Below, one piece after another: positions 25,401 through 38,369 of a stretch of DNA of 64,000 bases (position 1 is its first letter; each line of letters starts with the position of its first letter). The notes beneath the pieces were generated by a model, which did not search any database, was not told the DNA's origin, and saw only the letters and a list, made by a program, of their open reading frames with translations. The stretch lies in the NCBI GenBank assembly GCA_037157565.1, contig JAZHRO010000055.1, positions 37,231,001 through 37,295,000 of the forward strand, written 5' to 3'. Source of the DNA: Thalassia testudinum (Eukaryota > Streptophyta > Magnoliopsida > Alismatales > Hydrocharitaceae). Both the position numbers and the translations under genes were made by a program.

Positions 25401-28400
25401 GATATAACAAACTTAAAGGAAGTTTTGTCCCCAAAACTCGAGCGAACGTGTAAGTACAAAGGGAGATGTGCAAGCAAGAAGTCCATAATAACCTTAAAGA
25501 GGCAATAACAATCTTAAAGAGAACAAACTAGGGTGTTATAGACCCACCAATAATGACTCGAGATACCTCTCCTGCATCTTAACTAGATAAGAATCCTCCT
25601 ATTTTCTTGATAATAAGCTAAAAGAAGAATATAGTAAACTATCCCGAATGCATTTGGTTATGAGTAAGGTAAGTACAGGGTACGAGGACTTACATGAGGG
25701 TTAAATGGTGGTTAAGGTGTAAGGTATGCAACGCATAAGAATCTACAACAAAATCAACCACAATCAATGAACAATCAAGAACGTTTATTTTCCAACTTTG
25801 ACAAACAAAGTTTGCTAGTTTCAGGCAATTCATTAACCTAGCTAGTTACTAACCAAAATATTAAAGTAACTCAACCACAAGTATAAAATGATTAAATTGC
25901 AATCATTAGCCCCATATTTACAATACATTAACTTTCCTATCCTTCCTAATTATTGCCTATCTCATTGTCACAACAAGAATCATTTTCAAATTATACAGAA
26001 TAGAAAAACAAAGAACTAAATATAGACTCTTGGGAGTTATAACATAAAACTTGTCAATTATTGGGAATCCAAAAGAGTTATAATCATATCATATGTTATG
26101 TTGTACAAAAGTTAAGAAACCCTTTCTTTCATAAGGGGAAAAAAATGCAAATAGTAATAGCAGGATACAAGCGTAAATTAGACTTTTTTGTCAGCAGAGA
26201 ATGTTTACATCTAACATGAGAATTTACGTTATGAAATATCACAATTTGTTTTAGATTCAAAAAACCAATAACTTAACTATGCGTATGGTTTCTCTAAGAA
26301 TAAATTGACTTATAGCCTTGCAAAGGAAAGGCATATTGATTTAAGTTTCACTTCATTCAAGAGCAAAAATTTCGTACAACAATCAACAATATACTCTTTA
26401 CAACACCACAGATGATAGGCTACACAAATCATTTGAGGTTAACGATTACACCATAATTTAGGTGATTTTAGGTAGACATTTCATCATTTATCTTTCATGG
26501 AGTATACACACATAATACGTAACGAATATTGAATCTAGGGATGCTACATTGAGTTAGATGAAATCACTTTTCATAAATAAGAACATATTAGTCAAATGAT
26601 GCTATAAAAGTAGGCATCGATTATCAATTTCCTTATTTGAGATTTTAATACCTTTATGATAGTTCATTAATTCAAAAATGATTACCAATATTTTGTTTTA
26701 AAAATTTTCAATCCATTTAGCATCACTATCATTTGTAATGGCGATCTCGAAACTATAATGGTGTCATTAATATTTGTCTAGAATTCACTTTAAATCTATA
26801 TCAGACATGCAACCACTAATGGACACCCTTGCAAGAAATTAGTAAGCTATTAAAGGAATTTCTGTACCAAGTGAATTGCGTGTTTATACAAGCAAGCGAG
26901 AATTAAATAGAAAATTTGTTATCAACTTAGTGTCAATTTTCATCACTTGTTAACCATTATTGGGGCAAGTCAAAGAAGAATTTGTGATTCCCTACAATTA
27001 ATGGTGGCAACAACTAAAATTCTGAATCAGTATGCCCATAGATCTAATGACGAAGTTAATAATGAAAGTGGCAATTTATAACCATTGTTAAGGCAAAAAT
27101 CAGTTTCCTATGATACATACTTCATGAATAATTCATAATTTATAGGTATTACTTAATAACACAAGAAGATGCCTTAAATCTATGCAGAAACTTTAAGAAG
27201 TAAAATACAATCTCCTAAAATTTTAGATCTATGCAGTGAAACGATCTTGAACTCTAAACTTAAAAGCATAAGGCATCAAGGGATGTAAAGATTTCAAGGT
27301 TTAAGTACTTTCAAAGGAAAACTCAGGTTTCCAAAGTAATTAATAAAAATATTTATAGTTGGTGAGTAAAATGTAATCTCGGTACTCTAAGCAAAGATAT
27401 ATTTCAATTCTTAAAAAGAATAATAGGAATATTATTTTCTAGGATGTTTAGAGCCTCACTCGATTGTTCAATTCAATAATCAAATTCATCATATCCATGT
27501 ATTCACCATCACCAAGAGAACCACTAATTGATAATTTCATTGAAAACGGAAGTTATTGTATTATTCCTTTAATCTAGTAAAAGATGCAATGTATATCTCT
27601 TTTCGATTCATCAAATTTACACATTTATTTCTTTTATAACCTTCTGAATTGAATTGTCCAACTTTATAATTTAATACAAACTCTATAATCAATATCTTGA
27701 ATGTATAAGCCATTGTTTATTAAAAATGCCTTTGACAATGCAATTAGTAACAATAAACTAATACAAAACAAATTTTCCTTATTTAATATATGCAAGCCTA
27801 TCTTAATTAATGTGGTAGGAATAAATCAAGATTAGGAATTAGCGCAACATAGGCATTAAAGATACATTTACCTTATCCTTATAAACTATGTATATAAACA
27901 TGCGTGATGGTATAATAATCTTCTTTTCATTATATCGTACGGGAGGTACAAATGGATTATTTATCCCTTTTGTACTAATTTATAACAAGTATAATCAACT
28001 GTGCCAAGAATCAAGGTAGGCATATTCATTCAATCATTATTAAATTAATAATAAGATTACAGCGTAGGAATAATAATCGATTAATTCCATGCTAATTCAA
28101 ATGAATAATTAATTATTTCATTCCACTTCAAATAAGTAATAAACTCAATTCGAGTCAAATTCAAATAAGATGGATCATAAAATTAGTTTTTATTATATTT
28201 TAATAATACAGACAACATCAATTACCAACTCCATTAGAAATCAAGATAGTCATCTTCCTGTAATAGTTATTAAAATAATAACCAATCATTTAAGAAAATA
28301 TGTTAACAGGGCAAGGCATCGTACATCCTCGACTTAATCCCTCACATGCTGTACACATTGATATGTTAAGGCATGCTACAAGTTAAATTCGTTGTGAAAA

Positions 28401-29371
28401 ATGTATATATATACATATTTTATAATTACAAGGACAAACAATACATCATGCAAGAATTAACTGAGTAACAGGACAAGTAACCATGTGATTTGTCAGGTAG
28501 CATAGGCCAAACAATACTGACTGGGTATTGGCATTTACTCCAATGAGATCACAAATAAAATTAATGGTCACAGGGTATGATAAATTTTTAATCATTTTAT
28601 TCTAAACAAATAGTTGTGGCTATTGCTGTTCAAAATGACTAATTACTTTCCAAGTTGCCAGAAAGTCTAAAACTATCACGTAGTTATTGTCAAATAATCA
28701 TAAATACATAAAAGGGGTACAAAATGTGCAATATCATGTGAAGAACAAACTACCTTCTTCAAGTGATATATCATCCACTATTAATAGAAATACACTACAA
28801 TAAATCATTCCATGAACCTTTGTATGTATCTTGAAAATATGTATGTTATACGTGTATGTTTACACAAACATTGGTTGGGTGGTTCCACGAAAAGGGTAAT
28901 TACTACATGGGTACGTAAATTAAGCATCACATGTTCACAACCAACATATTCAATAACAAGGAGTGCGCCAAATTAAATGATTCGTTTGCCTGGTAATTAA
29001 ATTTATTACCAAACAAAACCATAAGCAAAGCCCTAGAAAACTATACGAACACAAAATTATTGGACAAACCAAGAGATTACTCAATTGCTTCCTGGAATCA
29101 CATCTAGACCAAGTAATGCCCTAACGAGACCCCTAAGTTCCTCAACCCGAAAGCTGAAGAAAAACCTTCATTATAGGGTTCACGAGGAAGAAAGGAAGAC
29201 TTAAACAGGACAGAGGAAGGATCGGAAATCAAGAAAAGAATCAAGTCAGAATGCTGTGGAAAATCAAGACTAGGGATACTACGTCACCATGCGGCTCATG
29301 AGTATTCCATCTGTGACACAATATGAATGTTTGTATGGCCCTTCTAAGTAATTTTGTGATTAGTGGGGTGA
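25401..29371 (-). other. Element D interior, no coding capacity
   Basis: Nearly 4 kb of AT-rich DNA with no reading frame of note and no gag, RT or integrase motif on either strand. At its left end the minus strand shows CGAGTTTTGGGGACAAAAC then CTTCCTTTAAG and TTTGTTAT, matching the polypurine region of element A. Variants of CTTTAAG-TTGTTAT recur at 25490-25525. The lack of any protein remnant, while the LTRs still align well, suggests the interior was non-coding when it inserted, not that it lost genes afterwards. Confidence 0.8.
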
Positions 29372-29387
29372 CCTTTCTCTTATACCA
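29372..29387 (-). promoter_or_regulatory. Element D primer-binding site, degenerate (initiator tRNA-Met)
   Basis: The minus strand reads GATGGTATAAGAGAAAGGTC next to the LTR end, against GATGGTATCAGAGCAAGGTC in element A. The shared flanking bases show that D and A use the same primer region; two positions have mutated in D. Confidence 0.8.
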
Positions 29388-29389
29388 TC

Positions 29390-31799
29390 TGTGACGACCT
29401 GAGTCTCGCCAAGCGACGAAACCTGGGTTGTCGTGTGCTAACACTAGCACAAATCGCCCACAAGATTGCAGTCACCCAACACATAATCATAAATGTAAAC
29501 ATAGCCAAACAAACTAATCATATTATATCAATGAAATGAACAGAAAATATAATATTGACCAGAGGTTTATTGCAATATATAAGCCAAAGAGATAGACAAC
29601 AGAATCACCTTGCACCAAGTCTACTTGCGTACGGAACTAAAAAACACATCAGTAAAAGCTGAGTAGAGTAGAAACAAGAACAGTGGAGTGCAATAGTAAC
29701 CAAACACAAGAGAAAATGGGTACTATGCATTAATTAATCCATTTATTAAACATCTCGTTATCCAATTCCATTTCGTATATTGGAAACCCAATTTATTATA
29801 GTCCACAATCTATTAATCGATGTCTCAGGGAGCGAGATGATTTCGTGTAACTTCTTGTGGCACAAGACCAGTATAAGCCACTCTCTTGGCCGAGAAGACG
29901 ACTTATACCCATCAAGTCACTACTCTCCATCACCTTGAGGTTATTGCGGAAAGGGGTGGCAACTATGTCGTGTAGCGTGAACATGTACAAGCACTACGTA
30001 TGCTAAACCACAAACAACCAATGACCTACCCTCCGGCCGAGAAAGAACCAAACCTCAAGCCACGCATTTGACTCGCTATCCCAGTTGGCTACTAAGCCTA
30101 ACTAAAGAGTTTTAGGGAAGCCAACAACTCCTTAAACCAGCCCCTGAAATCGATCTGAAAGACCACAGCTACAGCCAAAATCTGATGAGTAGCAGGGCTA
30201 AAGCCAGTTATCTAATTCTTTGAATGCAAGACAAATATGTTGTACTGATTATTTAATCATTTCCAGATAATTGTATCATTTATTGGTATCCAATGAAACC
30301 ATACCAATGATTATACTTTCGAATTCCAGAATTATCAAATATTCACGTTATTCTCCAAATTATCTATTTACAAGTAGTTTCCCAATCATGACACTGGTCC
30401 CATATTATTTATCAATTAACGAACACAACGGAACTCGTTGTACGAAAATTAGAGTTCGTTTCACGCATGGGATAATGAGGTTACCTTTAAACATTTAGCA
30501 ATCAATATTCTAGTTATATCAATTCAATTTACATTTAAGTACCCAAAACATTAATCATAACCCCTTCCTAGTTCCAAACTCAGCAAGGAGAGGAAACTCA
30601 TATCAACAGACACGAGACACCCGAAGAAGTACGCGAAATGGGTTTGCAATACCCAAAAGCAAACCAGAATATAAGGGAAAAGTAGACTACTCTACCTAAT
30701 GTCATTGGAGGGTCATAGTGACTCCGAACAATGTGTACAAAGCCTGGGGGCAGTCTCCACATCCGCCTCGAAATCCGAGGCAAGAACTAATTCAAACGAA
30801 CTAATAACAAGGTCGGTGACACCTAATCACATTTCTAATTTTTCACTAAGGATAACATACTCAAAAATGAAATTAAATCATGCCAATCCGTAGTATACAT
30901 CGATACGATTCCAATGGTACCTTACTTGTCGAATTCCAAGGTCAGGAATGCCTTGAACTGGATGAAACAGTGCGAGGGGGTTCTAGGTCAGACTAGACTA
31001 GCTGGTTCAAGTGAACTGACCATGCCTCTCCTTCACGTGACATGCGTCAGCCGCGAAGTGGCCTACGACTGTGCACGTGGATTGCTTACAACGCCTGCTC
31101 TCCTCTTGCTGTGCGATCGCCACACGTCGGCAATCGAACGGCACCGAACTCTCGCACATGAACTCTTTTCCACGTGAAGGCGCGTGCGTGCTGTGCTCCC
31201 CTCGTTGTGACAAGTGTTGCTCATCCGTTGCGTGCCTCCAGATCGCACCATACACGCTCGCCGCCGCTGCTGAGTTTGCGAAAATTATGGTGGGAAGCCC
31301 ATATTTCTTGAAATTACGTACAGGTCCCTAACTTTCCAAATTAAGAATTTCTAATTGATTTCTGACTTCTTTCCTCTCCTTTTCTCTTGGGTTTTGGAGG
31401 CCTTAGAGACTAATGACAACCTAAAGGATCAAGGGGGTGTTTTTATAGATCCAAAAGTTGTTGGGATTAGGTTTAGTGGAATGAAATACCTAAAATACCA
31501 CTACGGTTGACCCACCTTATATTTAGGTCCTTTACAACTTGTCTTGGCCATAACTTGAGCTATATACCTCAGAATCACGCAAAACAAGCATTGTCGAAAA
31601 GCTTGTGATGAGAGGAATCTAACGGTATCATATATGACACTTTTTTGACAACATTTTACTAGGATTTGACTCGAAATATGCATTTCTTGGCAATTTAAGG
31701 AGGTGCTGACACCGACATCGAACCACAACCAAGTTTTCAGGTTCAAATTGACTCGAACCACTTTGAGATGACTAGAAACCTAAGTTTTGGGATGTTACA
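29390..31799 (-). repeat. Element D 5' LTR
   Basis: A 2410-bp LTR, uninterrupted, ending GGATGTTACA before the duplicated CTCTA. It is the best template for reconstructing the limits of the split copy at 9528-25400. Frames inside it (for example 30914-31177 and 31007-31255 on opposite strands) have no domain. Confidence 0.92.
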
Positions 31800-31804
31800 C
31801 TCTA

Positions 31805-33649
31805 CTCAAGTAGTGAACTCATGGTTCATTAGGTCTAAGGGCATAGCTTTACGAGCTCACCTAGTTGACCTACTGTTATTTAATTTCATTAGGTTACGTG
31901 TCTGAAATGAAGCCCTAGAGACCTAGAGGATCGCTTGGGATCTCATCCAAGGCCTTAGGATCCAAGCATTCATTTATTAGACTCTGACTAATTCTCTACG
32001 GATTCAACATTTTGGATTAAATCATTTACTTAGGCAGATTCCATCAACTTTTAATCCTCTTTTTAGAGTTCAAGTAGGGTGGAACAAGTACACTAGTTTT
32101 GGTTGTAGTCCTAGGTACTGGTGCTGGGCTCCCATCGCCCCACTAGACCATAGCTTGCCAATACTGAATATTTGTACTTGTACTAGGCACCCCAAACACT
32201 ATACCCTAATACCACGCTAAGGTCTCGGCTATCAGGTGGCTTAAGTTAGAGTTCGAGATTCCATCAATTGGGTACGTCATAGGACAATCGAATTTTAAAT
32301 AAATTAGAGGGTCAAGACATGCCGAAAATCCGGTAAAGTTTCCCTTATTTATTGGATATTTTCCAAAAATCGGTACCTACAACCTGCATGTGCACGCGTA
32401 CCACAATTTATATAGGTGGGTACTCCCCACCATCACACCACAACGGCAGAAAACAACGATAAACACAAGCAGGTACTCCATGCATCTAAAAGCGATAAAA
32501 ATATGGAGAAACAACAAGAAACAATGCCATGTTACTATTAACACAATACCACGAGCATCCTCAATTAACTATAAGACTCTAGTACAGTCATATGCAGTAA
32601 TTCCAAAGTTGCTATGCAAGATAATTTATATGTCAAAACTGATGGAGAGTACTTACCATTGTTGTAAATTCTAGCCTCCAATACAGAAATTTGGGTGCAA
32701 ACTCTGTAGTACTGCTCAAATAACGAGGAAAATAAGATAAAGTACAAAATAAAATACATGGCATAACACCTCCCTCCCCCAACAAAGTAACCACCAACAT
32801 CTACATGCTTCGTTCCCTCATAGAAAAAGAGAAAGAAGGCTATATAAGTTAAATGCTATTATTACATAGAATCATAAAAAGAGTAATTATGACTCTACGA
32901 AGGGATAGAAACTACTTAACCCATCGATGTTCGCAAGCTCTATAGACCACTACTTTATATGCTGCTTCAACACTTAATCTCGTTATTTCTATATGTTCCA
33001 CATGAAAGTCCATACTTGATATATAGTTAAAGTTTGAAGAGCTTTCCCCAATTTTATTGATATATTTCTTTAGAGGGCACAATATTGTTACAATGATGAT
33101 ATATAGGACAAAGATGTCTTCAAAATGGATGGATTTCATGACTCCTTAGTGGAATACATGGTCAGAGAAACAAAGAAGCTCCATGTACAGTGTGAGAGAG
33201 CACCCTTTCTTTTTTTTACCACTAATTTGCCCAAGCCCATGTTACCCCCTATAGGGTATCCAAAGGTATCTCTAGAACATAAAGAAATTTTGTTCTATTA
33301 TTTTATATTGCTTTATTTGCCTTGAATGTGGAAATGGAAAAGACACTTCCTTTCTATTTTTGATAAATAATGTATTAAGATGATGTCTACGAAACTGGTT
33401 GCTTGGTCATATGACAACTAACTAGATCTGTTTGTCATGTTTGCTATTTCCTATGAAACCACCAAGATTTCAATTCTAAGCATCATCTTGCTTTGTGCTT
33501 AAGTTGCTAGGAGAGAGGGAATATCCTACCTATAGGTGTTATGACTGCAACCTTTGTCCATTATATTTTCTTTTCAGTAACCAAGTGGTTGCTGTTGGAA
33601 TTCTAGGTTTAGAATTGCTATCTTTCGATATGACATGTCTTTGTAGTTT
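31805..33649. other. Flank of D and spacer; no gene recognised
   Basis: 31805 to about 32400 continues the sequence broken at 9527 and reads like a CTAG-rich LTR interior. 32400-33649 is AT-rich. Two short stretches could be host exon relics: 33110-33220 with FHDSLVEYMVRETKKLHV, and about 33576-33660, after a possible acceptor TTTTCTTTTCAG, with QVVAVGILGLELLSFD. I do not recognise either and they are short. Confidence 0.4.
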
Positions 33650-35586
33650 TGAAGATAGACTCATCATGGCTCCTAATTATCATTAATTAACTAGTTTCCC
33701 TAGCTACTTAACTAAGAATACATTAATTACAGGGTTAATTATATTATAGGGGTTAAAAGACCAAGGACCTGCAAAATAAGTTAAAAACACTAAGTTAAAT
33801 ATTAATTAATCTTAATAATAATTTAATTAATAATTTGGACTCAAATAATGGTCATTTAGCTAGATATTTAATATTTAAACTAAATTAATTTTAAGACCTA
33901 AGTATGTAATTAACTTAATTAAACTACTCATTAAATAAATATAGCTAAAAAGGGTAAAAATGTAATTTCAAGGCATAAATATAATATTTACCTAATTTAT
34001 AATAATATATAAAAAGTTGAAAAATAAATAAATTAAAATAAGCCTTAAAACTCAATATTTACATTTAGGCCCTTAGTTTTCATTACAAGTGAGTCCTTTT
34101 TATTTTCAATATGGTCCTTATATTACAGAAATACCCCTATGAACTGTTCATCTTCTTCATCTTCATCCCTGTTGTGGACGGTCCACGATGTTTGGCTTCC
34201 GTACCCGTTGATCACCGCTCATCCCACGTCAGAAGACCCTCACCATTGTTGTTTGCTTTTCTCTCACCACCACCTCTTCATCCAACTCATCGGATCTGTC
34301 CTAAATCCTAATTGCCTTAGGCATTTAAGCTCACCGGTATCAGAGACGACATCGGTGAGTTAGGATGTACGTAGACCTAATACCGTCCCAATACATTCCT
34401 TAGAACCCCCTATTCCACCTATAAATACTCCTGTAGACCATGGATTATGGTTGATCGGTTCCCTAGACCTATTCCCCATACTGAGCCGACGATAGGCTAT
34501 TCGTCTCAAGCTCCGATATCTTCCCATCCCTATTCTCGAGCGCTATCGCCAACGAGCACTGCTTCCCTCACCCCCTCTTCCTGTCATCCACCCTACCAAC
34601 GGCATTGGAGAGCCCCATAATTGTTAATCTCTCCGCTTCGATTGGCTGGAGTTTATCTCCTCACCTAACTCTAATTTTGCTCCCATTCTCACCCTGCCAA
34701 CGGTGAGATCCATCACCTCCTTCGTCAGATAAGTAACTCAATCTCTTAGGCGTAGATTTTAGTTAGGAATTAGGCGATTAGAGCTTAGGAGTAAGAGGAA
34801 TTAGTTGAACTTCACTTCATCGTTTCCGTCTTCGGCGAGGTCAAATCTGACCTCGTTGGACCTTCTTTCATGATTTCATCCACTTGATCACCTTCTTAAC
34901 TCTTCCATGATCACACTCCACCTTCTCCCTCCTCAATTCTATCACCTAAACGCTTGAGCCACTCCATACTCACCAGAGCACCTCCGCTGTCTATGGTGAA
35001 GGTCTCCGAGCTATTTCACACCCAATTAGGGCCCTCCACCATCTTAGCATCACACAAGGGCCCCGATCTACTACCTAATTCAACCTATTAATACCTACAC
35101 ATAAAACACCTAATTTTCCATTCAACCTCTGAGTTGCTGTCCATGGCGAGCTTAGAGGAGTTGTATCGCCTAATCAGTCATACACACACGCTCGCCTCAC
35201 TGTTGTGAACATTTCCCCTCACTGAATTGAGTGAGAGGATTTATCTTGAGTTCAAGCGAACTCAAGAAATGATTCTACTACATTCATTGACTAATTCTTG
35301 AATCTGAACATCGCTCGCATTAATTGAAGTGATCCCAAGGTTCCTTGCAACCTCAGGAATCGTTTAAGACCTATCTTGAAGATTTTCATAGAGATTTGAC
35401 TTCCAGCAACTTTAAGCAGTCATTACTAGAACTCCGGCAACCTCAATTAGAGAATCAACATTCCAGATCTTCTGAAAAGCTCCAGGTCACTTTATTTTGA
35501 TGAGAAGATCATAGTTCACTTATTGGATTGGAGTTTTAATGATTGATTGCTTGGATTGGATGTTGTCTTCTCCAACTTCGGCGGAG
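33650..35586 (+). repeat. Element E (copy 1) LTR, first part
   Basis: Begins about TGAAGATAGACTCATCATGG. The same start and interior recur at 63200-64000 (ACTAGTTTCCCTAG, AAAAAGTTGAAAAATAA), including a TATA box (TATAAATA, 34420-34427; other copy 63968-63975). It is cut at CGGAG (35582-35586) by element B and resumes at 53402. The exact left end was set by comparing the two copies and may be off by a few bases. Short frames at 34111-34363 are not genes. Confidence 0.75.
34420..34427 (+). promoter_or_regulatory. TATA box of element E LTR
   Basis: TATAAATA within CCACCTATAAATACTCC, conserved in the second E copy as AACCTATAAATACCC. This is the likely pol II promoter of the LTR. Confidence 0.6.
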
Positions 35587-38369
35587 TGTTTGAGCGATAA
35601 ATCAGTGTTTTAGAATTGTCTCATTGTAATATAGCCAAAATAGTCCTCAAACAAATAAAATTTATACTTGAGAAAGTATGAGGTCGTTTGCTAGGAGCAA
35701 ATAGGAATTCAGTTCTCAAAATTGTAATTTAAAATAATAGAAATGCGAAATTGTAATAAAAAATTGATTCAGAGTAATGTAGCAATAAGATCAAGTATTA
35801 AATTGCGAAAAGAATGGAGTAACATGGTGATTTGAATCACCAATTACTCCCTACAATAATGGCAAATAGAATTCAATAGATATATATGAAATGATTTCTT
35901 CGTCTGCTTCTTTCTTTCTCTCCTCTACTCCTCTTCTTCTTTTCTTTCTTCTGCTTCTTCTCTTCTTTCTACTTTTGCCTCTCTGCTTTTCTTCCTATGC
36001 AGCTCCCTTTCTTCTTTCTTCTAAAACCTTCTTCCTTCTCTTTTCTTTCTTCTATCCTCTGCTTCTCCTGCCTTGTCTTCTCTTCTACCTTCTTCTGCTC
36101 TTCTTCTTCATTGATCCATCTGATGCACAAGGGGGGAAAGGCTTGTGCAAATTCGGTTAAGTGTATTGAAGAGAAAAACCCCCTTGCCCCTGCACACAAT
36201 CCTCTCTTTCTCTCCTTGGGACATGCTCTCCCAGAGCCTCCAACAGTATCGGGTTATCGAGTTTCAGACCTAGAGCACACCTGGGTCCAGAATTGCGGGC
36301 GTGGTCGCAGACGAGGAGTGAAGTCAGGTTAGGCGGGTCGGGTCTGCGCCAGGCCTGCGGGGGACGGGTCACAGGCGAGGCGCAGGTGATGGGTCAGCGG
36401 GGGACCTCACCCCCCAAGTGTCTGAGATGATAAGCCCTAGGCACTTTTTCAATTTATGCGTCCACACGCACTTTTCAGCTTCCGAGGTGGGACTAAAGTC
36501 CCACCTTTCCTTTGCGCGTTGCAGCAACAGGGTGATGCTTTTAATTGAAGGAGTTGCAGTTGTAGAGATCCTCAATTGAGGACCTGGAGACCTCCTTGGG
36601 GAGATTCCGCATCGCCTGGAGGCTACACCTGGGACTTGCGATAGCTGGAGAAGGCTTCAAGCTTCACTTGAAGCTACGTCCATGGCGGCTGAAGAGCGAA
36701 CACCTAAAATCCAAAATATGGCCTCTCCACCCTGTTAAATAGGTTCAAGAGCTTCGCTGTGGGGTGTGGAGTGCGTTGGTTGTGGTTGGGGGGTGGGTAG
36801 TCGTGTGTGGTGGCCAGATGGTGACGAAGACATAAGCCGGTGATGGGTTTGTTTGATGGCATGATTGAGGGACCAAATCCCTCAATTTCTTGAGGGGTTT
36901 TGGTCTGTAGAGCACGATGGAGCTGATGGAGGTGGCAGAAGCAAGTTTCGAGTAGTGGGGTGGTGTGTAGGCATCATCGGAGCTTCGCCGGAGGCGGAGA
37001 AGATGAAGTGTGGTGAGGGAGAAGCGGTGGTTGTGCGTATGTGTAGAGAATGGCAAAGCGAAATGAAGAGAGAGAGAGCTAAAGAGGGGCTTAGTGAGAG
37101 GATAGGGAGGTGGAGGGCTCCGGTGTTGGTCGACCGGAGCCAGAGAAGGAGGAAGAAGTGGCGAGGCGGCGATAGCGATGTAAATGTAGGAACGCCATCC
37201 CTTTGGCTAGGGAGGGTCACGACGAAGAGAGGAGGAGTTTAGGTCGTCCAATTTGATGGTTGGACGGCCGGAGGAGGGAGATCCAAGGGGGTCACTGGAG
37301 CAGGGGTCTTCGATGGTTGGAGATGGGTTTTTAGGCTGTTAGACGTGCCAAGACTTGCTGAAATGCACGACCGTGCAATGGTGTTTCTTTTATAGGCCAT
37401 AGGAAGCCCTTCCAAGCTTGGAAAGAAGCTTTCAAGCTTGGAAGGTACTTGCGAAGTAGGATACCCAAACCTTTGAAAGGTTCGCATGGCCTTTTGGGAA
37501 AGACTTAGAGCCCAAAGAATGGCTCAAATGGAAGGTAACTTTCCAATGAATCCTTGTATCAATAAGGTAACTTTCCAATGAATCCTCGTATCAATTTTGG
37601 GAGGGATTGATTAAGAATCGAGCGAGAAATCCTCGCTCGAAACTCGATGGTGAAGGTTTAACCTTCCAAAAATGGCATGGGGACCTTCTTTTGAAGAAGA
37701 CAAAGAAGTTGGGGGCTATTTGTAAGATAATTCAAAAGACAAGGGTCTGAATGAGATAGAAAGAGTCTGACTGAACCAAAATGCCAACTTGGACAAGATG
37801 ATCTTAGATTAGGCCCAAACTTTGGTACAAACCTAATTTGGACCCAAGGAATATAATGGTGAAGTTAGATTTAGGTTTTAACCAAGTTTGACTGGGTAAT
37901 TTATGCAAAAACTCAAATTAGGGCAAATGTCTGTCTGAGACTCTGTTTTGGGTCAAGACAGGTTCTGATGGTCAAATTGAAGGTTCCAAACCCTAGAAGA
38001 TATTTTTCTATGAATTTTAGAGGGTTTAGGTGAATTTTATCCTGACGAGAATCTCAGTTAATTAAGCACATCTATTTTTAGGGTTTCAAAAGTCATTTAA
38101 TTCTCAAAACAAGTGTAAATCCTTTTCTATTTGTTCTAACCTACTTGTTAGCCTTTTAGGACCATTTGACCCTTGATTACCCCCTGGGAAAACCCATGAT
38201 TATACTTTCATGATATGATGGTAAAACTGCAGTTTTAACCCTGCTTTCTTATCTTTCCCTCAGAATGACTTTGCAATGAAATATGGCTCTCTGGCAGTTA
38301 TGTAGGAGCATTTACTAACTTAATTGAATCAAAATGAGCTAGTTATGGCTTATGATGGTGTTCCCATCA
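35587..38369 (-). repeat. Element B 3' LTR
   Basis: A 2783-bp LTR collinear with 50670-53396. It contains a CTTCTT-rich tract (35890-36115), the GGTGGGACTAAAGTCCCACC block (36486-36505) shared with the solo LTR at 15083, and a TATA-like TATAAAAG on the minus strand (37387-37394). Frames such as 36865-37242 and 35891-36160 come from simple GA/CT or GGA-rich sequence. Confidence 0.95.

Larger units (their letters stand above)
9528..31799 (-). mobile_element. Element D: non-autonomous LTR retrotransposon, host of element A
   Basis: The element is bounded by the 5-bp target duplication CTCTA (9523-9527 and 31800-31804). Its LTRs (9528-10893 continued at 24399-25400, and 29390-31799) start TGTAACATCC on the minus strand and end GTCGTCACA. 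Inside the right LTR is a decayed initiator-Met primer site; inside the left LTR is a GGGGAC-type polypurine region like that of element A. The roughly 4-kb interior carries no gag or pol. D therefore looks like a large retrotransposon derivative that would depend on proteins from a Tekay-type relative. A 13.5-kb Tekay element sits inside its left LTR, so D is the older insertion. The structure is certain from the repeats and duplication; dependence on a Tekay partner is inferred. Confidence 0.9.

Noticed and set aside
36745..37487. Several frames over 100 residues on both strands
   Set aside because: All lie in the LTR of element B, recur with breaks in the other LTR and have only low-complexity composition.
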